Source: Thiogranum sp. (GTDB lineage: Bacteria; Pseudomonadota; Gammaproteobacteria; DSM-19610). Taken from it: DNA of 64,000 bases. Below the pieces are notes generated by a model that worked only from the letters and a program-made list of their open reading frames with translations, had not been told where the DNA came from and searched no databases. Of this stretch, positions 57,477 through 64,000 are shown piece by piece (within the stretch, counting starts at the first letter, position 1; each line of letters begins with the position of its first letter). The stretch lies in assembly GCA_024102665.1 (NCBI GenBank), contig JAGFJP010000103.1:85195-149194 (forward strand), written 5' to 3'. The translations under genes were made by a program, and so were the position numbers.

Positions 57477-58733
57477 CTACATGTGAGCGATAATCGCCAG
57501 TCCGAACTGGGAACAGCTCAATTTGGTTGAACCTTCCATCAGGCGTTCCAGATCGTAGGTCACCGTCTTCGCCGCAATGGCGCCCGATAACCCTTTCACA
57601 ATCAGATCGGCGGCCTCGTTCCAGCCGAGGTGCCGCAACATCATTTCCGCTGACAGGATCAGCGAACCCGGATTGACCTGGTCCTTGCCCGCATACTTGG
57701 GCGCGGTGCCGTGCGTGGCTTCGAACAGGGCAACGTTATCGGAGAGATTGGCGCCCGGCGCCATGCCGATACCGCCAACCTGGGCTGCCAGGGCATCGGA
57801 GATGTAATCGCCGTTGAGGTTCAGAGTGGCAATGACGCTGTACTCGGCGGGCCGCAGCAAAATCTGCTGCAGGAAGGCATCAGCGATCACGTCCTTGACG
57901 ATAATGTCCTTGCCGGTTCTGGGATTCCTGAACGAGCACCAGGGCCCGCCATCGATTTCCACGGCGCCGAATTCTTCTTTAGCCAGTTCGTAACCCCAGT
58001 TCTTGAAGGCGCCTTCAGTGAACTTCATGATGTTGCCCTTGTGCACCAGCGTCACCGAGTCGCGATCCTGGTCGATCGCATACTGCAGTGCGCGGCGCAC
58101 CAGACGCCTGGTGCCTTCGGACGAGACCGGCTTGATACCGATGCCGGAGCTGTCGGGAAAGCGGATTTTGGTGACGCCCATTTCATTCTGCAGGAAGTCG
58201 ATCATCTTTCTGACTTCAGGCGTACCCGCTTCCCATTCGATGCCGGCATAGATATCTTCGGAATTTTCGCGGAAGATCACCATGTCGGTTTTTTCCGGTT
58301 CCTTGAGCGGACTGGGCGTGCCATCGTAATAGCGCACCGGGCGCAGGCAAACATACAGATCCAGATCCTGGCGCAGCGCAACATTCAGCGATCGGATGCC
58401 ACCACCCACCGGGGTTGTCAGTGGGCCCTTGATCGCGACAGCGAATTCCCTGATGGCACGCAATGTCTCTTCCGGCAGCCAGGTATTTTCGCCGTAGACA
58501 TCGTTGGCTTTTTCGCCCGCGAAGATTTCCATCCAGACGATCTGACGCTTGCCGCCGAAGGCCTTTTTCACGGCAGCATCGACCACCGTACGCATCACCG
58601 GGGTGATATCGACACCCGTGCCGTCACCTTCGATATAGGGCACGATCGGACAATCGGGCACATTAAGCGACAGATCGTCATTAACGGTGATTTTCTCGCC
58701 TGAATCAGGCACGACAATATTCTGGTATTCCAT
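57477..58733 (-). CDS. icd: Isocitrate dehydrogenase (NADP)
   Basis: Oxidative decarboxylation of isocitrate to 2-oxoglutarate. The 418-residue protein is the E. coli type. Ser115 in [13 protein letters not shown] corresponds to the serine phosphorylated by AceK in E. coli, so flux control toward the glyoxylate shunt is possible. Other motifs: [16 protein letters not shown] and [25 protein letters not shown] six bases before the ATG. Confidence 0.97.
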   Translation of the reverse strand: MEYQNIVVPDSGEKITVNDDLSLNVPDCPIVPYIEGDGTGVDITPVMRTVVDAAVKKAFGGKRQIVWMEIFAGEKANDVYGENTWLPEETLRAIREFAVAIKGPLTTPVGGGIRSLNVALRQDLDLYVCLRPVRYYDGTPSPLKEPEKTDMVIFRENSEDIYAGIEWEAGTPEVRKMIDFLQNEMGVTKIRFPDSSGIGIKPVSSEGTRRLVRRALQYAIDQDRDSVTLVHKGNIMKFTEGAFKNWGYELAKEEFGAVEIDGGPWCSFRNPRTGKDIIVKDVIADAFLQQILLRPAEYSVIATLNLNGDYISDALAAQVGGIGMAPGANLSDNVALFEATHGTAPKYAGKDQVNPGSLILSAEMMLRHLGWNEAADLIVKGLSGAIAAKTVTYDLERLMEGSTKLSCSQFGLAIIAHM

Positions 58734-58766
58734 GTCAATTCCTAGCGTGGCAAAAAGTGCCGGGGG

Positions 58767-58775
58767 ATTGTATCA
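58767..58775 (-). promoter_or_regulatory. Extended -10 promoter of icd
   Basis: Minus strand TGATACAAT: TACAAT (58767-58772) preceded by TGA (58773-58775), the extended -10 form that does not need a strong -35. The leader would be about 27 bases. Confidence 0.55.
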
Positions 58776-58850
58776 AAGGCGGGTTTCATTATCCGCACCC
58801 GGCTATCGAATTAGCTGAGGGACGCTGTCGACGCGTCAGACCGGGGCATG

Positions 58851-58885
58851 AAAAAGCCCCCTGCAACCGAAGGTCACAGGGGGCT
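58851..58885 (-). terminator. Strong intrinsic terminator of the secreted-protein gene
   Basis: On the minus strand a perfect 9-bp stem AGCCCCCTG/CAGGGGGCT (arms 58877-58885 and 58855-58863) is followed by five Ts. It lies 25 bases after the stop of the gene at 58911. Confidence 0.9.
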
Positions 58886-58910
58886 CCTGTCTTCCGACAG
58901 CAGCGTGTTG

Positions 58911-59825
58911 CTAGACTTCGCCGCCAGAGGCCTTGATCAGCGCCTCTTCAATGGCGTTCGGAGCGCACATGATGTTGAAGAAGGTCGCGCCGGTGTCACT
59001 CTGGATCATCGGCAGATGCGGCCAGCTGATAGCGATGCGGAAGCGTGCATACAGGGCGTAAACGTCGCCATCGGACACCAGGATTTCATAAGGCAGGTGG
59101 CCGGTGGAACGGATTTCGTCCTTGTCGACGCGGCTCATGATGTACTCGTCACCGCTGCAACCGCTGTCGTTCAGCGCTACGCCGAACACGGTTTCTTTCT
59201 TGCCCGGGATGTCGATGCGGTAAACCTTGGTGGCACCGCCGCGACCCTGCGCCAGACCTTCTTCCACAGCGGCAATGGCATCTTCGTAGCTGTCATATTC
59301 AGCCAGTTCACTGGGATCATCGAAGTACTCCATGCCGAACATGTAGTGATACTTGCGCAGATCACCGGCGCTCAACTGCTTGTCGCCGGTGCCGAAGGTC
59401 TGGCTGTTGCCCAAAGCGCTTTCCAGACTTGCGAGAGCGGCAGCCGCACCGGAAGTATCCTCGAGGCGATAAGCGTTGGCGTAGTACATCGGGTTGGTGT
59501 AGCTGACCTGGACTTCGTCATCCACCTTGGTCACCGTGACGCGCTGGCCTGCCGCATATCCGCCGAAGTCGGAACTGGCAGCATCTTTCTTCAGTGCATC
59601 GTTGGTAATGGCCATGACAATGGCGCCGTCGTAAGGGGAATAGGAGCCGGCGACTTCAAAACCTGCTGCCTCTACCTTACTTTTCGCTTCATCGGCAACC
59701 GCCTGGATATCACCGTTGGTCTTGTAACCCAGGATGAACGGTTTGAGTGTTTCTTCCGCAAATGCGCTACCGCAGGACAGTGCCAGCAAGGCACCTGAAA
59801 GGAACAATTGCTTGACGACCTTCAT
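58911..59825 (-). CDS. Secreted protein of unknown function (possibly DUF302-like)
   Basis: 304 residues with a clear signal peptide (VVKQLFLSGALLALSCGSAFAEE). The mature part opens with LGYKTNGDIQAVADEAKSKVEAAGFEVAG, a beta-alpha-beta unit reminiscent of DUF302 domains, and ends with VSDGDVYALYARFRIAIS and a helix (NAIEEALIKASGG). Two cysteines remain in the mature chain (NDSGCSGDE, FNIMCAPN). A strong ribosome site (GAGGAGGAG) and a perfect terminator suggest an abundant single-gene transcript. Function unknown; the DUF302 likeness is only by eye. Confidence 0.75.
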   Translation of the reverse strand: MKVVKQLFLSGALLALSCGSAFAEETLKPFILGYKTNGDIQAVADEAKSKVEAAGFEVAGSYSPYDGAIVMAITNDALKKDAASSDFGGYAAGQRVTVTKVDDEVQVSYTNPMYYANAYRLEDTSGAAAALASLESALGNSQTFGTGDKQLSAGDLRKYHYMFGMEYFDDPSELAEYDSYEDAIAAVEEGLAQGRGGATKVYRIDIPGKKETVFGVALNDSGCSGDEYIMSRVDKDEIRSTGHLPYEILVSDGDVYALYARFRIAISWPHLPMIQSDTGATFFNIMCAPNAIEEALIKASGGEV

Positions 59826-60140
59826 GATGACTCCTCCTCACGTTATGTCGTGTTATTTCGTTTCGACCGGAATCTGCGCGGGGCAACTCCAGTTATTTTT
59901 GTTATGGCCTTCACCCTTTGCCGGCTCCCCGGGCCCGTATACCTGCAACTTGCCAAAGGAACCGGAGGCGGACCCGCGCAAAGAGGCGTTGGTCATAGGC
60001 GCTACTTTATGGTCCGTGGATATAATGTCAAGTCTATGACGCCTAAGGCTGGCAATTTTTTTGAAAGATACATGAATTACTTTTGCTAACCATTTGTTTA
60101 TACTTTTAATAGCCGAAATACTTAAGGTAACTTCTTAACT
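59826..60140. promoter_or_regulatory. 315-base gap between the secreted-protein gene and nudJ
   Basis: It becomes strongly AT-rich after about 60050, unlike its surroundings. It holds a perfect TATAAT (60021-60026, plus strand) without a good -35, a long-range stem (59985-60043), a CCTTTG/CAAAGG pair (59915-59959) and a run of seven Ts near 60056-60062 after a short GCC-TAA-GGC stem. No gene is supported. A small RNA is possible but not shown. Confidence 0.35.
59985..60043 (+). other. Long-range inverted repeat around a TATAAT box
   Basis: GGCG-TTGG-TCATAG (59985-59998) can pair with CTATGA-CGCC (60034-60043), 10 bp with a four-base bulge, enclosing the TATAAT at 60021-60026. Confidence 0.35.
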
Positions 60141-60602
60141 ATGATCTGGAAACCGCGAGTCACTGTCGCCGCTGTCGCCGAACACAATGGCCGTTTTCTC
60201 ATGGTCGAGGAACAGGTCGGCGGTGAAATGCGTTTCAACCAGCCCGCGGGCCACCTCGAAGACGATGAAGGCCTGGTCGATGCGGTTATCCGCGAATGCC
60301 TGGAAGAAACAGCATGGCACTTCCGGCCGCAGGCGCTGGTCGGGCTGTACCGCTGGCGTTCTGCACATACTGGCGACACCTTTCTGCGCGCCACTTTTTG
60401 CGGTGAGTGCACGCATGAAGACCGCGCGCGTTCGCTTGATGCGGACATCACCGCAGTCCACTGGCTGAGCGCGAACGAGATCCGCGCGCGCGGCGAGCGT
60501 TTGCGCAGTCCCCTTGTCCTGCAGTCGCTGGAGGACTATCTGCGCGGCAAACGTTTCCCTCTGGAGCTGCTGGTCGAACTGGACCGCGAGGTTTCCGGTT
60601 GA
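60141..60602 (+). CDS. nudJ: NUDIX phosphatase NudJ
   Basis: Nudix hydrolase of 153 residues. The Nudix box [23 protein letters not shown] carries the metal-binding glutamates (REcLEET). NudJ acts on HMP-pyrophosphate and nucleoside di/triphosphates in E. coli. It lies directly before mnmA as in many gammaproteobacteria, and its stop overlaps the mnmA start. The ATG lacks a clear ribosome site. Confidence 0.92.
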   Translation: MIWKPRVTVAAVAEHNGRFLMVEEQVGGEMRFNQPAGHLEDDEGLVDAVIRECLEETAWHFRPQALVGLYRWRSAHTGDTFLRATFCGECTHEDRARSLDADITAVHWLSANEIRARGERLRSPLVLQSLEDYLRGKRFPLELLVELDREVSG

Positions 60603-61678
60603 AAGCGCGCAAAGTGATCGTCGGTCTTTCCGGGGGTGTGGATTCCGCTGTCGCCGCCGGTCTCCTGCTGGAGCAGGGATACGACGTCGAAGCCGTGTTC
60701 ATGAAGAACTGGGACGAAGATGACGAGGCCGGTTATTGTCCTGCCGAGCAGGACCTCGCCGATGCCGGGGCGATTGCGCAACGACTGGGCATCAGGCTGC
60801 GCACCGTGAGTTTCTCGACCGAATACTGGGACCGGGTATTCCAGTATTTCCTTGACGAATACCGCGCCGGCCGGACACCGAACCCGGACATTCTCTGTAA
60901 CCAGGAAATCAAGTTCGGCGCGTTTCTCGATTACGCCCTCGGCCTGGGCGCGGACTGGATCGCGACCGGCCATTATGCGCGCGTTGAGGGTGAATCCGGT
61001 CGACGGCAATTGCTGAAAGGCGTCGACGCGAACAAGGACCAGACCTATTTTTTGTACCGCCTCAATCAGCGGGCACTCAATCACAGCCTGTTTCCCGTGG
61101 GCGAACTCGCCAAATCCCGTGTGCGCGAAATCGCCGCGCAATCGGGTTTCCCGAATGCGGCGAAGAAAGACAGCACCGGCATCTGCTTTATCGGCGAGCG
61201 CAAGTTCAAAGCCTTTCTCAGCCATTACCTTCCGGCGCAACGCGGTGAAATCGTCAGTGTCGATGGCGAACCGCTCGGCCGACACGATGGCTTGATGTAT
61301 CACACCATCGGTCAGCGACAGGGTCTGGGGATCGGTGGCATCCGCGACGCCGGCGGCGATCCCTGGTACGTGGTGGACAAGGACCTGGCCGCCAATCGCC
61401 TGATCGTCGCGCAGGGCAAGAACCATCCCGCACTGTTCAGGCACGCGCTGCATGCGCAGGATCTGCACTGGATTTCCGGACAAGCACCAGCCATGCCGCT
61501 GCGCTGTCATGCGCGCATCCGCTACCGCCAGCCCGATCAGGTTTGCACGATAACCACTCTCGACCGCTCAGCCTGCAAAGTCGAATTCAACACCCCGCAA
61601 CGCGCCGTCACGCCCGGACAGGCAGTGGTTTTCTATGCTGACGATGTCTGCCTGGGTGGTGGTACGATCTGTTCATGA
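60599..61678 (+). CDS. mnmA: tRNA-specific 2-thiouridylase MnmA
   Basis: Adds sulfur to U34 of tRNA-Lys, -Glu and -Gln. 359 residues. PP-loop [14 protein letters not shown] (residues 9-22), catalytic cysteines in [16 protein letters not shown] and [12 protein letters not shown]. The start is TTG at 60599, overlapping the nudJ stop by 4 bases (TTGA); the next in-frame GTG would cut into the first strand. The stop overlaps hflD. Confidence 0.96.
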   Translation: MKARKVIVGLSGGVDSAVAAGLLLEQGYDVEAVFMKNWDEDDEAGYCPAEQDLADAGAIAQRLGIRLRTVSFSTEYWDRVFQYFLDEYRAGRTPNPDILCNQEIKFGAFLDYALGLGADWIATGHYARVEGESGRRQLLKGVDANKDQTYFLYRLNQRALNHSLFPVGELAKSRVREIAAQSGFPNAAKKDSTGICFIGERKFKAFLSHYLPAQRGEIVSVDGEPLGRHDGLMYHTIGQRQGLGIGGIRDAGGDPWYVVDKDLAANRLIVAQGKNHPALFRHALHAQDLHWISGQAPAMPLRCHARIRYRQPDQVCTITTLDRSACKVEFNTPQRAVTPGQAVVFYADDVCLGGGTICS

Positions 61679-62292
61679 CCAGATCCGACCAGGACCGCGC
61701 GCTGGCTTTTGCCGGCATTGTGCAGGCATTGCAGCTGGTGCAAAGCACCGCGCACGGCAAGCCTTACGACGTGGAGGCGCTGCACACCAGCCTCAACAGC
61801 GTATTCAGTCTTGATCCAGCCTCGGTAGAGGACGTCTATGGGGGCATACAGGGTGTCAGCAGCGGTTTGCGGTTGCTGCAAACGCAGCTGATGAGCGGCA
61901 ACAGGAAACCGGACCCCGAACTCAGCCGCTACCTGGTCACGCTGCTGCACCTGGAACGCAAGCTCGGCAAACGCGCGGATCTGCTCGACAGCATCCGCTC
62001 CCGTGTCGAACGCGTCCAGGCCCAGGTGGAGCATTTCGGTATCGGTCATGCCAATGTCATTGCCGCGCTCGCCGACGCCTACACAGAGACGGTCAGCACC
62101 TTGCGGCCACGCATCATGGTCAGCGGCGATCCGCAACGTCTGTCCGACGCTGCGGTTGCCAACCAGATCCGCGCGCTGCTGCTGGCGGCGATGCGCTCCG
62201 CCGTGCTCTGGCGGCAATGCGGCGGCACGCGCATCGGGCTGTTGCTGGGACGAGCAAAGCTGGTTGCCGCCGCGCGTTCCCTGCTCGCCTGA
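61675..62292 (+). CDS. hflD: High-frequency lysogenization protein HflD homologue
   Basis: 205 residues, all-helical HflD family (DUF489). Conserved parts: [19 protein letters not shown] at the N-terminus and [20 protein letters not shown] near the C-terminus. In E. coli HflD is a membrane-associated protein that binds lambda CII; its general cellular role is unclear. Coupled to mnmA by a 4-base overlap; purB, the usual next gene, is absent. Confidence 0.93.
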   Translation: MTRSDQDRALAFAGIVQALQLVQSTAHGKPYDVEALHTSLNSVFSLDPASVEDVYGGIQGVSSGLRLLQTQLMSGNRKPDPELSRYLVTLLHLERKLGKRADLLDSIRSRVERVQAQVEHFGIGHANVIAALADAYTETVSTLRPRIMVSGDPQRLSDAAVANQIRALLLAAMRSAVLWRQCGGTRIGLLLGRAKLVAAARSLLA

Positions 62293-62306
62293 ACGATCCC
62301 CGCGCG

Positions 62307-63314
62307 CTAATCGCTTTCGGCGCAATAAGACACCAGGCTGTCACTCAGTTCGTGCGCGGCATCGCCGGATGCCAGCAACCAGTGCGCAATGTCACCCAAC
62401 ACAGTTTCCGCCTGCAGATCGCGGGTCAGCATGTGAAAGCCATTGTCATACAGGATGGCGCGCCAGCGCCGGTCGGGACCATTCGGCAAGCGCCGCACCA
62501 GGCGGCAGGTCGGCTGCGCGGGAATGATCTCGTCGCGCCTGCCGTACAGGATCAGCGTTCTCCCGATGCCATCGAGCGGCGCGCGCGCCGCCCGGTCCAT
62601 GAGGTTGCCCACCCCGTACAGCACATCGACACGCGTTGCCTTGATCACCAGCGGATCGCGGCCCAGCGCGCGCAGCATGTCGATATTGTCGGACGGCTTG
62701 AGCTTGAGTCCCTTGCCGGTCAGGCGCTGGTCGGGAACGGTGTGGACGGCCAGCCACAGCGCCGCGCGCTGGTAAAGCGGCATACTGTCGCGTGACCAGA
62801 CGGCCGGCGCCACCAGGACCATACCGGCAACCTGCGGCGACGGCTCTCCCAGGGCGGCCAGCGCGACAGCGCCACCCATGCTTTCGCCGAGCACATACAG
62901 CGGACAATCCGGATACTGTATCGATACCAGACTGATCATGGTCCGCAGATCGCGGATCAGGCGCTCGCTGCCGTGCCAGTAGCCCCAGCCGGGCGCCGCG
63001 CCGAAACCTCGCTGGTCGTAGGCCAGTACGTTGATCCCGTGACGCGCGAGGAATTCTCCGGTTGTCGAGAACGCCTTGCGGTAATCGTTAAGGCCGTGCA
63101 ACGCTATGACCAGTGCCCGGCAATTTCCCGCCTCGCCCCACCGTGTTACCGGCAGCCGGTAACCGTCCTCCATTACCGCATAGCCGGCGTTGAGCGCCGG
63201 GGTGATTCCCGCGGTGCCGGCGGGAACAATGTATGGCCTGGCACAGGAGGCCAGCAGCACCAGCGGCAAAAGCCGTGCTGTGGCCACCAGCCGTTCGACG
63301 AAATGTCTGTCCAT
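62307..63314 (-). CDS. Alpha/beta-hydrolase lipoprotein (monoacylglycerol-lipase-like)
   Basis: 335 residues from the ATG at 63314; an ATG seven codons earlier is possible. A lipobox, LLASC, near residue 23 marks a lipoprotein. The hydrolase domain has the nucleophile elbow GESMGGAVAL, oxyanion region ALHGLNDYRKAF, aspartate near YGRRDEIIPA and the histidine in DNGFHMLTRD. It resembles lysophospholipase/monoglyceride lipase (PldB-like, Hydrolase_4). The substrate is unknown; an envelope lipid is likely from the location. Confidence 0.85.
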   Translation of the reverse strand: MDRHFVERLVATARLLPLVLLASCARPYIVPAGTAGITPALNAGYAVMEDGYRLPVTRWGEAGNCRALVIALHGLNDYRKAFSTTGEFLARHGINVLAYDQRGFGAAPGWGYWHGSERLIRDLRTMISLVSIQYPDCPLYVLGESMGGAVALAALGEPSPQVAGMVLVAPAVWSRDSMPLYQRAALWLAVHTVPDQRLTGKGLKLKPSDNIDMLRALGRDPLVIKATRVDVLYGVGNLMDRAARAPLDGIGRTLILYGRRDEIIPAQPTCRLVRRLPNGPDRRWRAILYDNGFHMLTRDLQAETVLGDIAHWLLASGDAAHELSDSLVSYCAESD

Positions 63315-63495
63315 GATGCTGCGGCGCTGCTGCATAGCGCAACAGGCTAGTCTTCAAACTGCGCCAATGTAAAGGCACGCGACGCCGGGGCGGCAGCGCG
63401 CATTTCCGGCCGGGGCCGGTCGCGACCACTGTTAAGTGGCCGGCAAATAGCCCATAATGCCCTGCTTGTTTGAATCCGGTAAGCAGGAGCTTTGA

Positions 63496-64000
63496 ATGAG
63501 CAACAGTTTTTCCACCCGCAGCACGCTGAAAGTCGGCGCACGCGAATACGAGATCTACCGTCTTCCGTCGCTGGACAAAGATGTCTCCCGGCTGCCCTAC
63601 TCGCTGAAAGTGCTGCTCGAAAACCTGCTGCGCTACGAAGACGGCAAGACCGTCACACGTGACGATATCGAAGCACTGCTGAACCAGGATCCTGCCACCG
63701 AATCCACCCGCGAAATCGCCTATCGACCGGCGCGCGTGCTGATGCAGGATTTCACCGGCGTGCCTGCCATCGTCGACCTTGCAGCCATGCGGGACGCCAT
63801 GGCCCGGCTCGGCGGCGATCCTGCAAAAATCAATCCGCTGCAGCCGCTGGAGCTGGTCATCGACCACTCGGTCCAGGCGGATGTGTTCGGCCGCCCGGAT
63901 GCGATGAAAATCAATACCGAGCTCGACTACGGCCGCAACGGCGAGCGCTACGCCTTTCTCAAATGGGGCCAGCAGGCGTTCCGCAATTTCCGCGTCGTGC
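63496..64000 (+). CDS. acnA: Aconitate hydratase A, N-terminal part (runs off the right edge)
   Basis: The first 168 codons of an AcnA/IRP-type aconitase. The start is the ATG at 63496 with AGGAG (63485-63489) upstream. The sequence [48 protein letters not shown] and [13 protein letters not shown] is diagnostic. The iron-sulfur cysteines lie beyond the window. It isomerises citrate to isocitrate, between GltA and Icd. Confidence 0.95.
   Translation, partial: MSNSFSTRSTLKVGAREYEIYRLPSLDKDVSRLPYSLKVLLENLLRYEDGKTVTRDDIEALLNQDPATESTREIAYRPARVLMQDFTGVPAIVDLAAMRDAMARLGGDPAKINPLQPLELVIDHSVQADVFGRPDAMKINTELDYGRNGERYAFLKWGQQAFRNFRVV

Noticed and set aside
57711..58703. 330-codon plus-strand frame opposite icd
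   Set aside because: Antisense shadow of a well-supported gene; no ribosome site or motif.
58848..59798. 316-codon plus-strand frame opposite the secreted protein
   Set aside because: The minus-strand frame has a signal peptide, ribosome site and terminator; this one has none.

Overview
The window is a GC-rich bacterial chromosome segment packed almost end to end with genes. It looks like a free-living, non-enteric gammaproteobacterium. The main support is gene order: trxB divergent from ftsK-lolA-rarA-crcB-serS, then aat-ate-infA, clpA-clpS, a csp gene, icd, and nudJ-mnmA-hflD, an order close to the one I remember from Pseudomonas-type genomes. The block yceD-rpmF-plsX-fabHDG-acpP-fabF-pabBC-mltG-tmk-holB-pilZ-tatD is also gammaproteobacterial. 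I cannot name a genus. I saw no tRNA, rRNA, CRISPR array, insertion sequence or prophage gene.

Layout. 1-3212: the 3' end of a CBS-domain gene and two tandem CorC/CNNM-type membrane proteins. 3290-7354: an envelope lipid group (LpxH-like phosphoesterase, GT4 glycosyltransferase, diacylglycerol kinase, cardiolipin synthase). 7477-13718: a Cys/His-rich secreted protein and a CusCBA-type Cu(I)/Ag(I) efflux pump, followed directly by citrate synthase. 15069-17398: a secreted unknown protein paired with a TlpA-like thioredoxin, divergent from a class V aminotransferase. 17579-26133: a permuted NlpC/P60 (YiiX-type) hydrolase followed by a full beta-oxidation set (FadE, thiolase, FadJ-like, acyl-CoA ligase). 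26144-39365: a minus-strand run for fatty acid synthesis, folate precursor synthesis, replication and c-di-GMP binding. 39585-42900: a two-subunit pyruvate carboxylase. 42928-58733: the conserved serS-to-icd housekeeping block. 58911-59825: a secreted unknown protein with its own strong terminator. 60141-64000: nudJ-mnmA-hflD, a lipoprotein hydrolase and the start of aconitase.

Together the genes cover fatty acid synthesis and breakdown, entry to and steps of the TCA cycle (gltA, icd, acnA, pyruvate carboxylase), envelope lipid remodelling, copper/silver export, fluoride export, the N-end rule (aat, ate, clpS, clpA) and three PilZ c-di-GMP receptors. Most of the window is ordinary core genome. 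The parts most worth a second look are the YiiX-fad cluster, the Cys/His-rich gene before cusC, the unknown/TlpA pair, a PabB carrying an anthranilate-synthase-type alanine, a 61-bp nested dyad after tatD, and several genes whose -10 box sits directly against a start codon that has no Shine-Dalgarno sequence.
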